Source: an uncultured Altererythrobacter sp. (GTDB taxonomy: Bacteria; Pseudomonadota; Alphaproteobacteria; Sphingomonadales; Sphingomonadaceae). From it: DNA of 24,845 bases. The position numbers and the translations under genes were made by a program. Location: contig CALLIO010000109.1 in the NCBI GenBank assembly GCA_938009055.1, forward strand, positions 1-24,845, read 5' to 3'. Position 1 is the first letter of the stretch, and every line of letters begins with the position of its first letter. The notes under the pieces are model-generated. The model was not told where the DNA came from and did no database searches. It saw only the letters and a list, made by a program, of their open reading frames with translations. Below are positions 24,613 through 24,845 of this stretch, in pieces.

Positions 24613-24661
24613 CGGGGTTTCAGCCCCGAATAGATAGGGGTTTTGGGCTCAATTGAGGCCC
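24613..24661 (+). other. Inverted repeats upstream of the RNase D gene
   Basis: CGGGG-tttcag-CCCCG (24613-24628) is followed by GGGCTCAATTGAGGCCC (24645-24661), whose centre CTCAATTGAG is a perfect 10-nt palindrome. They lie in the divergent aspS/rnd region, 33 nt or more before the rnd start. They could be a leader structure or an operator; nothing decides between these. Confidence 0.35.
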
Positions 24662-24693
24662 GAGGGCGGCGCACCGCTCCATATTGAAAAGAA

Positions 24694-24845
24694 ATGGCAA
24701 AGATGAAAATTCATGACCTGATTACGACGACAGACGCTTTGGCAGACATTTGCGAGCGTTTGGCGAAGTCCGAATTCGTGGCAATCGACACTGAATTCAT
24801 GCGCGAGAACACCTATTGGCCCGAACTCTGCCTAGTCCAGATCGG
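24694..24845 (+). CDS. rnd: Ribonuclease D (3' end beyond window)
   Basis: Only the first 50 or so residues are present. FVAIDTEFMRENTYWPELCLVQIG carries the first exonuclease motif of the DEDD family, with Asp and Glu in DTE as metal ligands. RNase D trims the 3' ends of tRNA precursors and other small RNAs. The ATG at 24694 (MAKMKIHDL) is chosen; another ATG three codons later is equally possible, as neither has a strong ribosome-binding site. It is divergent from aspS. Confidence 0.9.
   Translation, partial: MAKMKIHDLITTTDALADICERLAKSEFVAIDTEFMRENTYWPELCLVQI

Noticed and set aside
1..24845. CRISPR array, IS element, prophage or attachment site next to the tRNA
   Set aside because: No regularly spaced repeats, no transposase or integrase, and no copy of the tRNA 3' end elsewhere in the window were seen.

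Overview
The window looks like chromosomal DNA of an alphaproteobacterium, most probably a sphingomonad close to Erythrobacter/Altererythrobacter. This is an inference from the moderately GC-rich sequence, the acpP-fabF-mltG order, the trehalose cluster that includes a GH15 enzyme, paired MAPEG genes and a membrane-anchored AraC regulator. Coding density is high, the strand bias is strongly minus, and there is no gene-free stretch longer than about 300 bases. I see no phage, IS element, plasmid gene or CRISPR array.

Layout. 1-718 (+) is the end of a PLP-dependent threonine/serine dehydratase. 780-1663 (+) is a translationally coupled pair of MAPEG membrane proteins. 1675-3520 (-) carries thioredoxin reductase and a tyrosine-phosphatase-like protein, divergent from a single-domain response regulator (3680-4141, +). 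4154-8096 (-) is a tightly packed trehalose operon, otsB, GH15 glycosidase, otsA; otsA has no conventional start codon where its conserved N-terminus begins. 8208-9620 (-) is a succinate-semialdehyde dehydrogenase. 9698-14233 (-) is a four-gene envelope-type operon: CelD/FemAB-like acyltransferase, GNAT acetyltransferase, His-rich propeller-like lipoprotein, polysaccharide flippase.

14355-18201 (+) holds an unrecognised 327-residue protein, a 7-TM AraC-type regulator and an S41-family lipoprotein peptidase. The last two share a 19-nt upstream element (16/19 identical), suggesting co-regulation. An elongator-type tRNA-Met(CAU) follows at 18235-18311 (-). 18413-24495 (-) is housekeeping: 2H phosphoesterase (RNA ligase-like), mltG, fabF, acpP, a periplasmic TPR protein and aspS. 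The window closes with the start of a divergent RNase D gene (24694 onward, +).

How they work together: acpP and fabF serve fatty-acid elongation, and mltG trims nascent peptidoglycan. The ots cluster makes and probably also turns over trehalose. The 14233-9698 operon looks like a surface-polysaccharide modification and export module. Most genes are recognisable families. The less ordinary points are the apparent AUA start of otsA, the repeated mltG C-terminal tail 96 nt downstream and in the same frame, the shared element of the araC/S41 pair, and the His-rich lipoprotein inside the polysaccharide operon.
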